Below, in pieces: positions 50,860 to 60,160 of a DNA stretch of 64,000 nt. Where the stretch lies: NCBI GenBank assembly GCA_046484125.1, contig JAWOBX010000036.1:1-64000 (forward strand). Direction: 5' to 3'. The notes under the pieces were generated by a model, which was not told where the DNA came from, did no database searches, and saw only the letters and a list, made by a program, of their open reading frames with translations. Within the stretch, counting starts at the first letter, position 1. Each line of letters opens with the position of its first letter. Made by a program: the position numbers and the translations under genes. Source of the DNA: JBGLNL01 sp046484125 (lineage in GTDB: Bacteria; Chloroflexota; Dehalococcoidia; SZUA-161; SpSt-899).

Positions 50860-53049
50860 ATGACGGATAACAGCAACGAGCAGCACGATCAACTTAACCG
50901 GGAACACGGGGCTGATAGTGAACTCGCTTCACGAATAGCCACCCGGCATCTGAGCCTAGCTGAGCAAGTCTCAGCCCGTATATTGTTGCCATTGAGGGCA
51001 TTTTCTATGGGGCCAACAGGACTTCCTGCCCTGGCGCGGACGCTGTTTGACCGGGTACAATGGGGAAACGCTGTGATTGGCCGGGCGGGAGCTCTCTCAG
51101 ACCGGATTCATCGGTCTGTGCAAAAAACGCTGTTCCCTGTCAGACCGATCGAGAAGGCATGGTTTCGAAAGAGCCGTTCTGTTGATGATAGCGCTTTCCC
51201 TGTTGAAGAGGAAGAGTACGAAATTCCTGTAGTCGAGCCACCGGATGCTGATCTTGAAAAAGGAACTCCAGCGATCGCTGGCCGGAAGCCCTCTCCGGCA
51301 GGGGCGGCGGCCTTTGCAACAGCCCACCACAACAGGGTACAAAGAACGCCGGTGGTTGGCTTCTCCCCATCGATACTCGAGAGCATGGGAATTTCGCGGC
51401 GCCCGGCTACGCTCGTGGAAGAGGGAATTCAAAGTATCACCGGCGACACTGAGCTACAACATAAGCCGGAACCTCGCAAGTCAGTAACTCAGCCTCTGAC
51501 GCTGAGGCAAAAATCTGAGGCCGGGAAAACGGAAACGGTACAGAAACAGTTCCGGCCAACTCAGACATCACCAGAGCAACAAAGGGACTTTAGTTTTGAG
51601 AAGAGGCAGAAGCGAATTAGTGGGGAGGCGTACATGCCTCAGCCCACTCTGTACAAGAAAGGACTGGCCGCTCTTTCCGCTCTGAAAGGCCGGATTCCTT
51701 TTGTCGGCAGTCGCAAAGAGGAACTACCTCCCGGGACAGAGGAACAACCTGATGCGGCACCCTCCCCGCCCGACGTTACCTACCCCTCAACTCCGGAAAC
51801 AGGGGAGAGAGAGCAAATCGAGAGCCCCGTTCACTCTCAGACTGAGAAGCCCTTCTCAATCCGTGAAAGCAGGCTGTTGCCATCAAAGAACGCATTCAAA
51901 GGAATCATTGCCCGAAAGCCACTCAGGCTGAATGTATTCCGCGCGCCCTCCCAACGTCGGCCTGCCGGATTGAGGGAATTGCCCATGTATAAACCGGCGT
52001 TGTTGATGGGTAAAGAGGGTCGAATTACCGGAGAGAGCTCTCCTGTAGCGCCGGAAACCCCGTACCCATCGCCGGAAAATCGCGTCAGCGGGGCCGCGCG
52101 ATTAGAAGAATCCCGGCCGGCACAAGAGAGCGCCGTGCCGGGAAAAGTCCCTGTTTCAGGTGTTGAAGATCTCCCTGTCACACGTAAAAGCCTGGCGGAA
52201 GAGATCGCCGGGAAGTATCAGCATGAGGAAATCGAAACGTCAAATTCACTGGAGATGGTTCCCCGGCTGGATCAAAAACCGGATGCTTTGACGATGAGTG
52301 AGGAGGAATCAGGGAGGGGAGCAGAAGCTTCGGCAAGCGAAGTACCAGAGAGGACCACTGAGGGAGAATACAGGAGTGGGAGAGTACCGGGTACACCGCC
52401 TGAACAACGGGAGCAGGAGGCAGACACTCACCTAAGAGAAATTTTTAGCTCCCGGCTCACCCGGAAATATATTCCGGGGAAAATGACCACCGGTTACCTT
52501 CCGTTCGTCCAGCGCATGGTAAGTTCGGAGTCAGCCTACGGAGGGATGACGGTCACCGAACTGGCCAGGGCTCTGAGTGCGAAGCACCTTCCTTTGGAAG
52601 ATAAAGAATCACCTTTATACGAATCAACTGTGGAGCGTCCCGGTGACATCTCTCCCGGCAGAGAAATAAGGCGTATGCCCCATGTACTTCAAAAAGGGGG
52701 ACCCGTTCCCGGAAAGAAGGCATCGGGTTACACTGAGACTTTGGCCGGCAGGGCTCCTGCTAGAGTCTTACGTAGAAGAAGGGCCGAACCCATTTATGGT
52801 GCTGGTCATTCTCTTGCAATGATCCACGGGGAGTTCGAACGGCCGGAGCAGGCACTGGCTCGTACTGGAGCCGGGCCGGCTGAGGACGGCGTGTCTGACT
52901 TGATCTCGCGGATGGAGGTTGATACGAACCAGCAAACGGAGCAACGAGGCGCGGGGGAAGAAGATAACACCGAAGCCATCGCACGCCAGGTATACGCGAT
53001 CATCAAAAGAAGGCTTGCTGTCGAAAAGGAAAGGTCGGGATACCGATAG
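50860..53049 (+). CDS. Long disordered eCIS protein, possible tape-measure or lumen protein
   Basis: 729 residues starting 2 nt after the tube-like gene's stop. Mostly low-complexity, Pro/Glu/Ser/Arg-rich and predicted disordered, with no membrane helix. An ordered N-terminal segment (~25-90, LSLAEQVSARILLPLRAFSM) precedes the disordered part. The C-terminus NTEAIARQVYAIIKRRLAVE plus KERSGYR matches the tail of the 97-residue protein. It sits between the tube initiator and the LysM adaptor, where a tape-measure is missing from the cluster. The role is inference; a cargo or a decorating protein is also possible. Confidence 0.6.
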   Translation: MTDNSNEQHDQLNREHGADSELASRIATRHLSLAEQVSARILLPLRAFSMGPTGLPALARTLFDRVQWGNAVIGRAGALSDRIHRSVQKTLFPVRPIEKAWFRKSRSVDDSAFPVEEEEYEIPVVEPPDADLEKGTPAIAGRKPSPAGAAAFATAHHNRVQRTPVVGFSPSILESMGISRRPATLVEEGIQSITGDTELQHKPEPRKSVTQPLTLRQKSEAGKTETVQKQFRPTQTSPEQQRDFSFEKRQKRISGEAYMPQPTLYKKGLAALSALKGRIPFVGSRKEELPPGTEEQPDAAPSPPDVTYPSTPETGEREQIESPVHSQTEKPFSIRESRLLPSKNAFKGIIARKPLRLNVFRAPSQRRPAGLRELPMYKPALLMGKEGRITGESSPVAPETPYPSPENRVSGAARLEESRPAQESAVPGKVPVSGVEDLPVTRKSLAEEIAGKYQHEEIETSNSLEMVPRLDQKPDALTMSEEESGRGAEASASEVPERTTEGEYRSGRVPGTPPEQREQEADTHLREIFSSRLTRKYIPGKMTTGYLPFVQRMVSSESAYGGMTVTELARALSAKHLPLEDKESPLYESTVERPGDISPGREIRRMPHVLQKGGPVPGKKASGYTETLAGRAPARVLRRRRAEPIYGAGHSLAMIHGEFERPEQALARTGAGPAEDGVSDLISRMEVDTNQQTEQRGAGEEDNTEAIARQVYAIIKRRLAVEKERSGYR

Positions 53050-53070
53050 ACAGCGCTCAGGGAGGAAAGC

Positions 53071-53736
53071 ATGGCAACCAAGGGCGGTCTTGAAAAAGCG
53101 CAGATCATCAATCTGGACACAAACGAAGCCATAGAGTGTATGTTCCGTCCAAAGGAATACACCTTCACCAAAATCAACCAGTGGCAGGCCGGAATGGTGG
53201 CCGGCAAGAATGTTCCCAAGCTGGAGTTCAGCGGCGGCCAGGCGATGAAACTGGATATGGAGCTGTTCTTTGATACCTACGAGACCGGGAAGGACGTGCG
53301 GAAGAAATATACCGATAAAATCTGGAAACTCATGATGATAAATCCGGAAAACAAGGATAAGGGCAATAAAGGCTGGCCTCCGCAATGTGAATTCCGGTGG
53401 GGGCAGGCCTGGTCGTTTAAGGCTGTGATCACCAAAATTACACAGAAATTCACGCTGTTTCTACCGGATGGTACTCCGGTAAGGTCCACCATGAACGTGG
53501 GCTTCCAACAGGCCGCAGAGGAGGGCGTTTATCCGGGACAAAACCCGACGACAGTGAGTAAACCGGGCTACAAAACCAGAATGGTTAAGCAGGGCGAGAC
53601 ACTGGACTGGATTGCCTTTGAGGAATATGGCGATGCCGGCAAATGGCGCTTCCTGGCAGAGATAAATAAACTGGATAATCCGAAGGGGCTCAAGCCGGGC
53701 CAGGTCCTCGCCATCGCCCCGCTTGGCCAGGGCTAA
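53071..53736 (+). CDS. eCIS baseplate adaptor with LysM domain (Pvc7-like)
   Basis: 221 residues, GGAGG before the ATG. Residues 1-~160 (IINLDTNEAIECMFRPKEYTFTKINQW, LDMELFFDTYETGKDVRKKY) are the CIS tube-binding domain; residues ~168-218 (TRMVKQGETLDWIAFEEYGDAGKWRFLAEIN...PGQVLAIAP) are LysM. It links the tube initiator to the spike/hub (gp53/Pvc7 position). Confidence 0.92.
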   Translation: MATKGGLEKAQIINLDTNEAIECMFRPKEYTFTKINQWQAGMVAGKNVPKLEFSGGQAMKLDMELFFDTYETGKDVRKKYTDKIWKLMMINPENKDKGNKGWPPQCEFRWGQAWSFKAVITKITQKFTLFLPDGTPVRSTMNVGFQQAAEEGVYPGQNPTTVSKPGYKTRMVKQGETLDWIAFEEYGDAGKWRFLAEINKLDNPKGLKPGQVLAIAPLGQG

Positions 53737-53861
53737 ATTGTGGATTATGGCGAGACTGGGCCCCGCCATCTTAAGCGAAATATGTTGGTAACCGATGCAA
53801 AACAGGGCGGGTTGACGTGAAACACACAAATAAAAGAAACTGGGTATCGGGGAGATAGCTA

Positions 53862-55595
53862 ATGGGATCGACAACACAACTGGCGCCGAGAATATACCTG
53901 AAATTCGATGGCACCGAAGCTTCCGAGCGTGTTACCGATGCCATTATCTTCATAGAGGTTGATGACAGCCTCACGCTTCCGGATATGTTCACGATTCACT
54001 TGAGGGATCCTAATCTCGAATGGATCGATGACGATACCTTCTCGCTCGGTACGCCGGTGGAGATATCAGCCAAGGCCGAGGGTGGCTCAGAGGTCAAGTT
54101 GCTCTCAGGAGAGATAACCGGCATAGAGCCGCAACTGAGACAGGGCATCGGGCCTACCCTGATATTGCGCGGCTATGACAAATCCCACCGCCTCAACAGG
54201 GATAAAAAAACCCAGTCGTTTCTGCAGATGACCGATAGCGATATAGCCAAAAAGGTGGCTCGGAATGCCGGACTAAGAAGCCAGGTGGACTCCACCAGCG
54301 AAGTATATGATTATGTCCTGCAGCATAATCAGACAGACTGGGAATTCCTTATGGCGCAAGCCGGCAGGGTTGGGTTCCGGGTGCTGGTCAAGGATGACAC
54401 CCTTCATTTTCAGCAATTTCCCGATACAACCGAAAACACCCCCGAGCTGGAGTGGGCAGTTGACCTGCTGCAATTCGACGCTCGCCTGACTACTGCCCGG
54501 CAGGTATCCGAAGTGATCGTTCAGGGTTGGGACCCCGAAAGGCAGCAGCAGATCGTGGGCCGGGCTACGCAAGCAAACGATATGCCGGATATTGGAGAGA
54601 GCCACCAGGGTGGTGAGGCCTCGCAGCAGGCTTTCGGAGGTTCTGCCAGGGAGATCATAGTCGACCGGCCGGTCAGCACCCAGGCGGAAGCGGATATGCT
54701 GGCTCAGGCGATATGCGATGAAATAGGCCAGGGATTTGTAGAAGCCGAATGCGTGTGCTTTGGCAACCCGGGTGTACAGGCAGGCGCGATGATCACAATG
54801 AATGGCCTTGGAGACCGCTTTTCTGGAAGCTATCGGGTGACTCATGCCTCGCACCGCTACGATGAATCGGGCTACAGGACCGAGTTCACGGTTGGAGGAC
54901 GGCATGCCTCGACGATTGGTGAATTACTGTATAACATGAACGATAGCGGATTCCGCCAGGGTCCGGTGCTCGGTGTTGTAACCAACAATGAAGATCCCGA
55001 TGATGAGTGCAGGGTGAAGGTGAAGATACCTTCAATCAAGGACAGCGAGGAAAGCGCCTGGGCCAGGCTGATCGCTGCCGGTGCCGGGAAGGACCGGGGA
55101 TTGCAGTGGCTGCCCGAGGTAAATGACGAGGTTCTGGTTGTATTCGAGAATAACGATATTAACCGTCCGCTGGTGATCGGCGGCCTCTGGAGTGCCAGGA
55201 ATACACCTCCGTTACCATCCAGCGGATGTCTCGACTCCGGCAAGGTTAAAACCAGACAGATTGTTACTCGAAGCGGGACGAAGATCGTTCTGGAGGATGA
55301 TGACAACATAATCACCATTTCGAATCCGGATGAAAGCTATCATTTGAAGATCTCGGAAAAGGATACCAAAATAGAGATTATCTCCGGTGGTGACGTCTCC
55401 GTTGAGGCGCAACAGAACGCCACGGTTAAAACGCAGGGTGACGTGAATGTTGAGGCAACGGGAAATATTGCCGTAAAGGGCCAGCAGGTCGAGGTGAGCG
55501 CCAATACCAATGCCAAGATAACGGCGTCAGCAAACATGAACCTGGAAGCCTCAGGCATAATGACCATAAAGGGAGCACAGGTCAAGCTGAACTAG
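53862..55595 (+). CDS. Spike/hub protein, VgrG-like (Pvc8)
   Basis: 577 residues. The N-terminal hub (1-~370) has gp27-like beta-barrel segments; then a gpV/VgrG OB-fold (GPVLGVVTNNEDPDDECRVKVKIPS, VLVVFENNDINRPLVIGGLW); then a C-terminal beta-helix with short repeats (GDVSVEAQQNATVKTQGDVNVEATGNIAVKGQQVEV) that forms the needle. No separate PAAR tip gene is seen. Confidence 0.94.
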   Translation: MGSTTQLAPRIYLKFDGTEASERVTDAIIFIEVDDSLTLPDMFTIHLRDPNLEWIDDDTFSLGTPVEISAKAEGGSEVKLLSGEITGIEPQLRQGIGPTLILRGYDKSHRLNRDKKTQSFLQMTDSDIAKKVARNAGLRSQVDSTSEVYDYVLQHNQTDWEFLMAQAGRVGFRVLVKDDTLHFQQFPDTTENTPELEWAVDLLQFDARLTTARQVSEVIVQGWDPERQQQIVGRATQANDMPDIGESHQGGEASQQAFGGSAREIIVDRPVSTQAEADMLAQAICDEIGQGFVEAECVCFGNPGVQAGAMITMNGLGDRFSGSYRVTHASHRYDESGYRTEFTVGGRHASTIGELLYNMNDSGFRQGPVLGVVTNNEDPDDECRVKVKIPSIKDSEESAWARLIAAGAGKDRGLQWLPEVNDEVLVVFENNDINRPLVIGGLWSARNTPPLPSSGCLDSGKVKTRQIVTRSGTKIVLEDDDNIITISNPDESYHLKISEKDTKIEIISGGDVSVEAQQNATVKTQGDVNVEATGNIAVKGQQVEVSANTNAKITASANMNLEASGIMTIKGAQVKLN

Positions 55596-55596
55596 G

Positions 55597-55650
55597 GAAT
55601 CTCGGAACGGGTGGTGATTCCGGGGGGTGGGGTGTACCGCCGGAATACAT
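55597..55650 (+). repeat. Dispersed GGAA-CTC-GAAC-GGTGGTGA repeat, diverged copy
   Basis: GGAATCTCGGAACGGGTGGT followed by GATTCCGGGGGG resembles the TTAAGGAACCTCTGAACAAG family at 49332. Lies between the spike and gp25 genes. Confidence 0.45.
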
Positions 55651-55681
55651 GAAATGGAAAAGGTCAATGGAGTGTTAAGTC

Positions 55682-56086
55682 ATGAACGATGATGATATCA
55701 TAAAGGATGTTCTGGGAACGGGTTTACATTTCCCGCTGGCGGTCGACGCCCGTGGCGGGATAGCAATGGTTCGTGGCGAACAGGATATCGACGAATCGAT
55801 TCGAACCATATTGAGCACTGCCCGGGGCGAACGGCCTATGCGCCCCATGTTCGGCTCGCGCGTTCACGAGCTGGTCTTTGCCCCCAATAACGCCACCACC
55901 TCAGGTCTTATGCAGCAGTATGTGGAAGAAGCACTTGGCTGGTGGGAACCGCGCATAGAAGTGCTTGACGTCGATGTGAGCGCCGACCCCGATGATACCA
56001 GCCGCATCCTGGTGAACATTCTCTACAAGGTGAAAGCTACCAGCGACAAGCGTACCCTGGTATACCCATTCTATCTCTCAGGTTGA
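55682..56086 (+). CDS. Baseplate wedge protein, gp25/GPW family (Pvc9)
   Basis: 134 residues. The family core is clear: DESIRTILSTARGERPMRPMFGSRVHELVF, and the tail WEPRIEVLDVDVSADPDDTSRILVNILYKV. Initiates sheath assembly at the baseplate. Confidence 0.95.
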   Translation: MNDDDIIKDVLGTGLHFPLAVDARGGIAMVRGEQDIDESIRTILSTARGERPMRPMFGSRVHELVFAPNNATTSGLMQQYVEEALGWWEPRIEVLDVDVSADPDDTSRILVNILYKVKATSDKRTLVYPFYLSG

Positions 56087-56105
56087 GGTTGCCAAGGAGG
56101 AGACA

Positions 56106-58079
56106 ATGGCACTGCCGGCACCGAATTTGGACGATCGAAAATTTCAGGACCTGGTCCGTGAAGCCAGGGCGAGGATACCGCGCTATTGCCCCGAATGGAC
56201 GGATCACAATTTGAGTGATCCCGGTATAACCTTGATCGAGCTCTTCGCCTGGATGGTGGATGTTCTCCTCTACAGAGTGAACAGGGTACCGGAAAAGACC
56301 CATATCAAATTCATGGAAATGATGGGAATCAAGCTGGAACCACCACAGCCCGCCAGAGCCGATGTGACCTTTCGCCTGTCCGCGCCTCAACCGGAGGCGA
56401 TAACTGTTCCCCGTGGAACCGAGGTGGCCACTGTGCGAACGGAAACCCGTGACGCCATTAACTTCACAACCGATGAGGACTTGACCATAGTCCCCCCCGT
56501 GCTGACTCACGTTATGACTTCTCCTGATGGAAATGAATTCGAGGACAGTATGCCGGCGCTCAAAAACCCCGATCGACGGATAAGCATTTTCCAAAATCCT
56601 CCTCAGGAAAACAACGCGCTTTATCTGGGATTCGAAACCAATCTGCAGGCCCAGACGCTCGCACTGACTATAGAGAGCAATATCGAGGGTATCGGTGTTG
56701 ACCCCAACAATCCTCCGCTGGCCTGGGAATTCTGGGATGGCCAGGAGGAAACCTGGGCTCCTCTCAAGTTGGAAACCGATACCACAGGCGGGCTGAATAC
56801 CAATGGACGTGTTAGTCTGCATGTTCCATATGCATGTGCCATGAAAGCGATAAACGGTGAGTATGCCTGCTGGGTCAGGTGCCGTGCTGTTGCTCCACAA
56901 CAAGGACAGCGGCCGTATTCCACTTCGCCCGAGGTAGCCAGTATAACTCCGGAGGCCGTCGGGGGCACCGCCCGAGTCTTGCACGCCACAAGAATAGACA
57001 ACGAGATTCTGGGAAGGAGTGACGGAACTTCCGGTCAGACTTTCCACCTCCAGAATACCCCCGTCCTTGAGAGGGAAGAGGGGGAAACTATCGAGGTGGA
57101 GACGGATATTCCGGGTCAATTTGAACCCTGGCAAGAGGTTGATGACTTATCGGGTTCCGGTCCCGATGACCGGCATTTTACCTGTGACAGTGTCACCGGA
57201 GAGATACAGTTCGGAGTTTCCATAAGGGAACCATCGGGTCAGGAGCGGTGGTATGGAATGATTCCGCCAAGTAGCCGTCAGGTCAGGTTCACAAGCTATC
57301 GATACGGCGGCGGTACCATCGGCAACGTGGGACCCGGCACCATCACGGTGCTTAAATCCTCCATTCCGTATATAGCCTCAGTCAATAATATAGGACCGGC
57401 CACGGGCGGTACGGAGCCCGAAAGCATCGAACGGGCCAAGATGCGGGCACGACAGGTTATCAAAGCCCGGACGAGAGCGGTTACCGCTGATGATTTTGAA
57501 TATCTGGCGTGTGAGGCTTCACCTATGATAGCCAGGGCGAAATGTCTCACAGCAGGTTCAACCGTGGCGAGCCAGACTCTGCCACCGGGAATGGTGATGC
57601 TGCTTCTGGTTCCTTTCGTCTCCGATACAGGCGCCCCAATACCTTTGGAGCAACTGGGACTGACGAAGAAGCTCAGAGAGCAGGTTGAGTACTATCTGAA
57701 TGAGAGGAAGTTGCTGGGCACACGAATGGAGATCGCTGAACCCAGGTACACTCCTGTATCTATAGAGGCGAGAATTAAAGGAAAGCCCGGAACCGATTTC
57801 ACGCTCGTAGCAGCCGGAATCGAAAGAGCCCTGTATCGTTATATTAATCCTGTCCGGGGAGGGGTGGACAGCAAAGGCTGGCCATTCGGTCGAGGAGTAT
57901 CACCGGCTGAAGTTTACTCGGCGATTCAGGAAGCCGGCGATATCGACTTCATACGTGAGGCGAAAGTCTTCATGGTAGATCCGGATACCGGGGAGCGAGA
58001 CGAGATCACTGACGAGATGGTTCTGTCGGCTGAGAGCGTATTGTGCTCTCACCAGCATAAAGTGACGGTGGAGGAGTGA
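56106..58079 (+). CDS. Baseplate J-like protein (Pvc11)
   Basis: 657 residues, GGAGG before the ATG. ARIPRYCPEWTDHNLSDPGITLIELFAWMVDVLLYRVNRVPEK is the conserved N-terminal baseplate signature, and KARTRAVTADDFEYLACEASPMIARAKC the gpJ/gp6 core. Forms the wedge ring around the hub. Confidence 0.95.
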   Translation: MALPAPNLDDRKFQDLVREARARIPRYCPEWTDHNLSDPGITLIELFAWMVDVLLYRVNRVPEKTHIKFMEMMGIKLEPPQPARADVTFRLSAPQPEAITVPRGTEVATVRTETRDAINFTTDEDLTIVPPVLTHVMTSPDGNEFEDSMPALKNPDRRISIFQNPPQENNALYLGFETNLQAQTLALTIESNIEGIGVDPNNPPLAWEFWDGQEETWAPLKLETDTTGGLNTNGRVSLHVPYACAMKAINGEYACWVRCRAVAPQQGQRPYSTSPEVASITPEAVGGTARVLHATRIDNEILGRSDGTSGQTFHLQNTPVLEREEGETIEVETDIPGQFEPWQEVDDLSGSGPDDRHFTCDSVTGEIQFGVSIREPSGQERWYGMIPPSSRQVRFTSYRYGGGTIGNVGPGTITVLKSSIPYIASVNNIGPATGGTEPESIERAKMRARQVIKARTRAVTADDFEYLACEASPMIARAKCLTAGSTVASQTLPPGMVMLLLVPFVSDTGAPIPLEQLGLTKKLREQVEYYLNERKLLGTRMEIAEPRYTPVSIEARIKGKPGTDFTLVAAGIERALYRYINPVRGGVDSKGWPFGRGVSPAEVYSAIQEAGDIDFIREAKVFMVDPDTGERDEITDEMVLSAESVLCSHQHKVTVEE

Positions 58080-58089
58080 AGGGGGAAAG

Positions 58090-58683
58090 ATGACGGTTTC
58101 AGGCAATCATGACCAGCCGGAGCTTCAAAGCAGTTATACTCAATACCTGCCCGGGACGTACCGTCAGGATGAGTTTCTGGGCCGCTTTCTGCTGATATTC
58201 GAGAGCGTGCTTGGCCCTGTAGAAAATCAGGTGGATAACCTGCATATGTACTTTGATCCGCTCACTGCTCCGCGTGAGCTGCTCCCATGGTTGGGCTTGT
58301 GGGTGGACCTGGTCCTGGACCAGAATTGGCCTGAGGAACCCCGCCGGAAGCTGGTTAAGTCAGCAGCCTGGCTCTACAGGTGGAGGGGTACCAGGCGGGG
58401 GTTGCGCGAGTATCTGCGAATATATACCGGCACAAGCCCGGAGATCACTGAATACATCCCCGGCATGAAACTCGGTAAGGAAACAGAGCTGGGAGTTAAT
58501 ACACGCCTCGGCAGTTCGGGTGGTGGCTATCATTTCACTGTCACGTTGCACCTGGAGGGGGTGAGCCATGTCAAAACCGAAATCATTCGAGCCATCATTG
58601 ATTCCCAGAAACCCGCCCACACAGTATACACACTTCAAATAAGAGGTAATAGCCCGGAAAGGGAGGAGAACCATGGAGCTTGA
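58090..58683 (+). CDS. Tail protein, gpI-like (Pvc12-type wedge)
   Basis: 197 residues, starts 10 nt behind the J-like gene. YLPGTYRQDEFLGRFLLIFESVLGPVENQVDNLHMYFDPLTAPRELLPWLG and WLYRWRGTRRGLREYLRIYTG are the hallmarks of the eCIS/P2 gpI family. Its stop overlaps the next start by 11 nt. Confidence 0.92.
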   Translation: MTVSGNHDQPELQSSYTQYLPGTYRQDEFLGRFLLIFESVLGPVENQVDNLHMYFDPLTAPRELLPWLGLWVDLVLDQNWPEEPRRKLVKSAAWLYRWRGTRRGLREYLRIYTGTSPEITEYIPGMKLGKETELGVNTRLGSSGGGYHFTVTLHLEGVSHVKTEIIRAIIDSQKPAHTVYTLQIRGNSPEREENHGA

Positions 58684-59893
58684 TGACATCACCCGTTTCC
58701 AGCTTAAGAGGGAGAATCCGTTCGAAGGACTGGTAATTGACGCCGAAACCTGGAGGGACGCTCACCAGTATCATCGAGATAGTCAGCGGCTTCATGTTCT
58801 CACTTTTCACCGAACCGGAATAGTGGGCGGTCTGGAGGTTGCGGCAAGCGATCCGCCGAGCCTCACCGTGATCATCCAGCCTGGAATAGGCATTGATCCC
58901 CAGGGGAATACCATCGTCATAGCCGATACACAGAAGTACAAGATCCAGGCTCGCAAAAAGGGTACCATCTATCTTGTAATACTTTTCAGGGAAATCCCTG
59001 GCGGTCCCTTTCAGCCCGCTGAAGGTGGACAACCGACTCGAATCGTCGAAGGGTATCGGATAGAGGAGAGATCCGAGTTGCCCCCGGAGCCGCACCTGGA
59101 ACTGGCGCGTATCGATTTTGACCCGGAAAATGATGCTATCAGGGAGCCTCAAACCCCATCAAAACCCGGGAAAAACGAGATAGACTATCGTTTCCGGCAG
59201 AGCGCCGCCGCTGTTGCCCCGGCGGCACAGGCAGCAGTCCCGGCGCCACAGCAACAGGCTGCGCCGCCACCATCAAATACGGATAAGCCAAAACCAGCCT
59301 CTGAACCTCCGGCCAGGAACCGTACAACCCTCACAATAGGGCATGCCGTACTTGGAGACGCGGGCAAAGACCTGCATTTGAAAGGTCTTCAGAACCTCGC
59401 TCGGGAGATCAACCAGCGTTACGATATGGAGATCAAGATTGAGAAAGCCAGCTCTCTGGCCAAGAACCTGGGTAAATATCAGGTCCTGTATCTCACCGGA
59501 AATGGCAATTTTGAGCTCAGCGATGAAGAACAATCGTCGCTCAGCAAGTTTGTTGAATCCGGCGGAATGGTTTTCGGTGAAGGATGCTCTGAGGGTGAGG
59601 CCCAATCCAGGGGAGCGAAGGAATTCGGCCTGGCATTCAACAAGATAGCGGGACAATTTAAAAGCAAACTTGAAAATGTTCAGCGCGGCCACCCCCTGCT
59701 TTCATCCGCCCACATATTCTCCTCTGTTCCGCAGGGAGCCGGACCGGGCATGCTTCTTGAGGGGGGGCGCATGGTCTACAGCGGCAGCGACTATGGATGC
59801 GCCTGGCAGGGAGGCTACCAGGATGTTCCGCTTGAGAGGGAAGTGATTCGAACCGCCATCGAGATGGCGGTAAATATCATGTCTTATCGCTAG
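58673..59893 (+). CDS. eCIS accessory protein with DUF4159-like domain
   Basis: 406 residues, GGAGG upstream. N-terminal ~165 residues (FQLKRENPFEGLVIDAETWRDAHQYHRDSQRLH, VIIQPGIGIDPQGNTIVIAD) resemble a conserved eCIS beta-rich domain. A Pro/Ala/Gln linker (~175-210) follows. The C-terminal ~190 residues match DUF4159, a class I glutamine amidotransferase-like fold (LYLTGNGNFELSDEEQSSLSKFVESGGMVFGEG). DUF4159 normally sits in cytoplasmic or periplasmic proteins, so the fusion is unusual. Possibly a fibre or particle-surface component. Confidence 0.75.
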   Translation: MELDDITRFQLKRENPFEGLVIDAETWRDAHQYHRDSQRLHVLTFHRTGIVGGLEVAASDPPSLTVIIQPGIGIDPQGNTIVIADTQKYKIQARKKGTIYLVILFREIPGGPFQPAEGGQPTRIVEGYRIEERSELPPEPHLELARIDFDPENDAIREPQTPSKPGKNEIDYRFRQSAAAVAPAAQAAVPAPQQQAAPPPSNTDKPKPASEPPARNRTTLTIGHAVLGDAGKDLHLKGLQNLAREINQRYDMEIKIEKASSLAKNLGKYQVLYLTGNGNFELSDEEQSSLSKFVESGGMVFGEGCSEGEAQSRGAKEFGLAFNKIAGQFKSKLENVQRGHPLLSSAHIFSSVPQGAGPGMLLEGGRMVYSGSDYGCAWQGGYQDVPLEREVIRTAIEMAVNIMSYR

Positions 59894-59954
59894 TGTATTG
59901 TCCCTAACGCTTCTATACAAATGTTTCGCAATGTTCTTTTTAACTCATTGCTTC
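59893..59954 (+). repeat. Dispersed ~63-bp repeat, copy C
   Basis: Starts at the last base of the preceding gene; core CTTCTATACAAATGTTTCGC matches copies A (158-220) and B (23072-23133). Confidence 0.65.
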
Positions 59955-59967
59955 ACTGGAAGGGTTT

Positions 59968-60014
59968 GTTACTCGGTGAGCGAATTCGGATTCCGAGTTC
60001 GCTCACCGAGTAAC
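59968..60014. repeat. Near-perfect 23-bp inverted repeat after the eCIS cluster
   Basis: Arms 59968-59990 and 59992-60014 match at 22 of 23 positions; the outer 17 bp are perfect. It follows repeat copy C by 14 nt, as the hairpin at 23154 follows copy B, suggesting a composite element. No clear T run, so a terminator role is uncertain. Confidence 0.85.
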
Positions 60015-60160
60015 AACACAGGGTGGCGGGGCGGGAAATGTAGTAAGTTCATATAATTGATGTTATCAGATAATCTAAAGTCCGGTTATTTACGGGACGA
60101 TCTAGTATGAACCGAGCTGTTGATGTTTTCGATTTTACAATTCAATCCGGGAGTTAGAGT

